Source: Verrucomicrobiota bacterium
Lineage (GTDB): Bacteria > Verrucomicrobiota > Verrucomicrobiia > Chthoniobacterales > Terrimicrobiaceae
Length of the DNA stretch: 6,576 bases
Direction of reading: 5' to 3'
Assembly (NCBI GenBank): GCA_026398285.1
Contig: JAPLTI010000332.1
Coordinates: 1 to 6,576, forward strand
Below are positions 5,949-6,576 of the stretch, piece after piece. A program made the translations under genes and the position numbers. Numbering within the stretch: the first letter of the stretch is position 1; the number at the start of each line of letters is the position of its first letter. Below the pieces are notes generated by a model. The model made no database searches. It was not told the origin of the DNA and saw only the letters and a list, made by a program, of their open reading frames with translations.

Positions 5949-6576
5949 TTAACTCCAGGAACGATTGAAGGAACTATAGGAGGCAACTTGGCTTAGGGTA
6001 TCCTGAAGATTTTGTGAGAGGCGGGCTGTTGACTGCTTTTGCAGGGCCAATGTTTGATCAATCAAGCCAGTCAGGAATGACATGTCGGCTTTATTGTCTT
6101 GCACAACCTGCTTCAGATCTGCGAGTTGAAAATTTGTCGCTCCAATACCGATTTGCAATCCTCCTTGAACCATTCCTCCGGCGGCTTGGACCGCAGTGTT
6201 GCCTTTCATGAGAATATTCTTGGTTTTTTCGACATTATTAATGCTTTTGAGCACCTTTGTGGCGACATTGGTAAGTGCTTTGACAACAGTGCTGCTTTTT
6301 CCCAACGCAGCACCCAGATTGCCAGATTTGATGGCGATTGCAAGTTGAACGGCAAGGATGACCATATTCCCAAGAAGTGCACCAAGATCGTCTCCTAGAA
6401 CCGCGCTCAAAGCAGATACAATCGCATTCTTTACGGCATCGATCTGCAGAAGCTGTCCAGCCGCCACACCCGCCAATATGCCGATTCCAAAGCCCGCACC
6501 CACACCCGTTGCGATCAAGGCCCCAGCCACCAAAATGGAGATACCCGTAAAAATCTTGGAAATCCAAGAGAAAGCG
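5949..6576 (-). CDS. Type III secretion hydrophobic translocator (SctE; YopB/IpaB/SseC/CopB-like), C-terminal part
   Basis: The frame is open from the right window edge to TAA at 5951-5949, giving 208 complete codons; the N-terminal part lies outside. A TTG at 6533 could be called as a start, but the codons before it (FSWISKIFTGISI) run straight into the hydrophobic segment, so the gene clearly begins further upstream. Two hydrophobic stretches are seen: a long Gly/Ala-rich one (ISILVAGALIATGVGAGFGI and on to about LAGVAAG) and a shorter one (MVILAVQLAIAI), with a polar/helical loop between. This is the helical-hairpin pattern of the pore-forming translocator. The C-terminal third has the family-typical Gly/Gln-rich run AVQAAGGMVQGGLQIGIGA, followed by a coiled-coil-like tail (LIDQTLALQKQSTARLSQNL). 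This protein would insert in the host membrane with its SctB partner, encoded just downstream after 22 nt. The region is AT-richer than the genes to the left. The general family is fairly sure; which subfamily it belongs to is not. Confidence 0.75.
   Translation of the reverse strand, partial: AFSWISKIFTGISILVAGALIATGVGAGFGIGILAGVAAGQLLQIDAVKNAIVSALSAVLGDDLGALLGNMVILAVQLAIAIKSGNLGAALGKSSTVVKALTNVATKVLKSINNVEKTKNILMKGNTAVQAAGGMVQGGLQIGIGATNFQLADLKQVVQDNKADMSFLTGLIDQTLALQKQSTARLSQNLQDTLSQVASYSSFNRSWS

Overview
All genes in this window lie on the minus strand and form what looks like one stretch of a type III secretion system (T3SS) locus, with two glycosyltransferase-like genes embedded in it. 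In transcription order (right to left) they are: the 3' part of a hydrophobic translocator (SctE/YopB/IpaB-like, 6576-5949); a probable second translocator (SctB/YopD/CopD-like, 5926-5168) whose reading frame is cut by one in-frame TAG at 5590-5588; a DUF2827-family putative glycosyltransferase (5096-3954); a larger fusion protein with a divergent DUF2827-like N-half and a GT-A-like C-half with a DxD motif (3957-1888); a small CesT-like T3SS chaperone (1812-1429); and the 5' two-thirds or so of the outer-membrane secretin SctC (1404-1, running off the left edge).

Spacing is tight throughout: gaps of 22, 71, 75 and 24 nt, and a 4-base ATGA overlap between the two glycosyltransferase-like genes. 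I see no convincing promoter or intrinsic terminator, so a single operon is the simplest reading, with its promoter beyond the right edge. No stretch longer than 80 nt lacks a gene. No tRNA, rRNA, CRISPR array, insertion sequence or long repeat was seen.

Functional reading: SctE and SctB would form the pore in a host membrane, SctC the outer-membrane ring of the injectisome, and the CesT-like protein would hold an effector or translocator before secretion. The two glycosyltransferase-like proteins are the odd element. Their position between translocators and chaperone/secretin suggests that they either glycosylate something connected with the secretion apparatus or cell surface, or are themselves secreted effectors. 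The sequence cannot decide between these.

Organism: a Gram-negative (diderm) bacterium with a chromosomal T3SS. The glycosyltransferase and secretin genes are visibly GC-rich (41/60 in 541-600), whereas the translocator pair is much AT-richer (19/60 GC in 5641-5700). The mix of a divergent T3SS with DUF2827 proteins would fit a Verrucomicrobia/PVC-type bacterium or a proteobacterium. This is a low-confidence inference, since no marker gene is present.
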